Source: Lachnospiraceae bacterium (GTDB lineage Bacteria > Bacillota > Clostridia > Lachnospirales > Lachnospiraceae). From it: a DNA stretch of 60,972 bases. The notes under the pieces are model-generated. The model was not told the origin of the DNA and searched no databases. It saw only the letters and a program-made list of their open reading frames with translations. Made by a program: the position numbers and the translations under genes. Each line of letters starts with the position of its first letter. Positions within the stretch are counted from its first letter, which is position 1. Of this stretch, positions 60,933 to 60,972 are shown piece by piece. Location: NCBI GenBank assembly GCA_017615545.1, contig JAFZZY010000035.1, positions 1-60,972 on the forward strand, in the 5' to 3' direction.

Positions 60933-60972
60933 TGGCAGGTCTTACGGCAGAAGAAAGAAGAAAAAGAAAAAA
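60932..60972 (+). CDS. Start of the next gene of the GldG operon (partial)
   Basis: ATG 60932 overlaps the preceding stop codon by one base and gives MAGLTAEERRKRK before the window ends. In related operons a DUF4340 protein often comes here; 13 residues cannot show it. Confidence 0.6.
   Translation, partial: MAGLTAEERRKRK

Overview
The window looks like a chromosomal piece of a low-to-mid GC Clostridia (Bacillota), most likely of the Lachnospiraceae/Oscillospiraceae type. This is inferred from strong AGGAGG ribosome binding sites, sigma-A promoters with 17-bp spacers, rpmG-secE-nusG-rplK-rplA in order, a Gram-positive type IV pilus cluster, LtaS/OpgB-like envelope enzymes, the Bacillus-type speA and the carboxynorspermidine route to spermidine. 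Nothing in the window names the species. There is no prophage, no CRISPR array and no intact insertion sequence. The accessory character lies in repeats, hairpins and a few multidomain proteins.

Layout. 1-108 is the tail of an unknown protein. 449-9434 is a type IV pilus cluster: two major-pilin-like prepilins, prepilin peptidase, a PilM-PilN fusion, PilO and four minor-pilin-like proteins; the motor ATPases and PilC are not in the window. 9560-19264 holds envelope and ion genes: an OpgB-like phosphoglycerol transferase, a Na/Pi cotransporter with PhoU domains, cysteine synthase, an LtaS-like enzyme and the TrkA-TrkH potassium system. 19265-23009 is the least conventional part: an unassigned structured region, an AraC regulator, a PD-(D/E)XK-like protein next to eight 74-bp tandem repeats, and a chain of short hairpins. 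23010-38217 carries mreB, recD2, comF, two ABC exporter half-transporters on either side of a DUF1854 protein, an esterase, an FGGY sugar kinase and a sugar-binding-domain/GGDEF protein.

38301-44148 is translation and replication housekeeping: rpmG-secE-nusG-rplK-rplA with two candidate L1 operator hairpins, holA, rpsT and two poorly known proteins. 44290-51338 has a coiled-coil/zinc-ribbon/leucine-rich-repeat protein, two CPBP membrane proteins (one with its active site lost), a glycosyltransferase, a second tandem array (73 bp), two tRNA genes and a PAP2 phosphatase. 51335-57344 is a polyamine operon (speA-speE-speB-carboxynorspermidine dehydrogenase-nspC) behind a long leader that ends in a terminator. 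57457-60972 starts a GldA/F/G-like ABC operon that runs off the end.

The signals most worth following are the attenuator-like leader of the polyamine operon, the ABC-DUF1854-ABC unit with its unusual N-terminal domains, the two tandem arrays that share period and hairpin plan without obvious sequence identity, and the structured gene-free stretch at 19340-19815. All family calls come from reading motifs and translations by eye; no database search was run.
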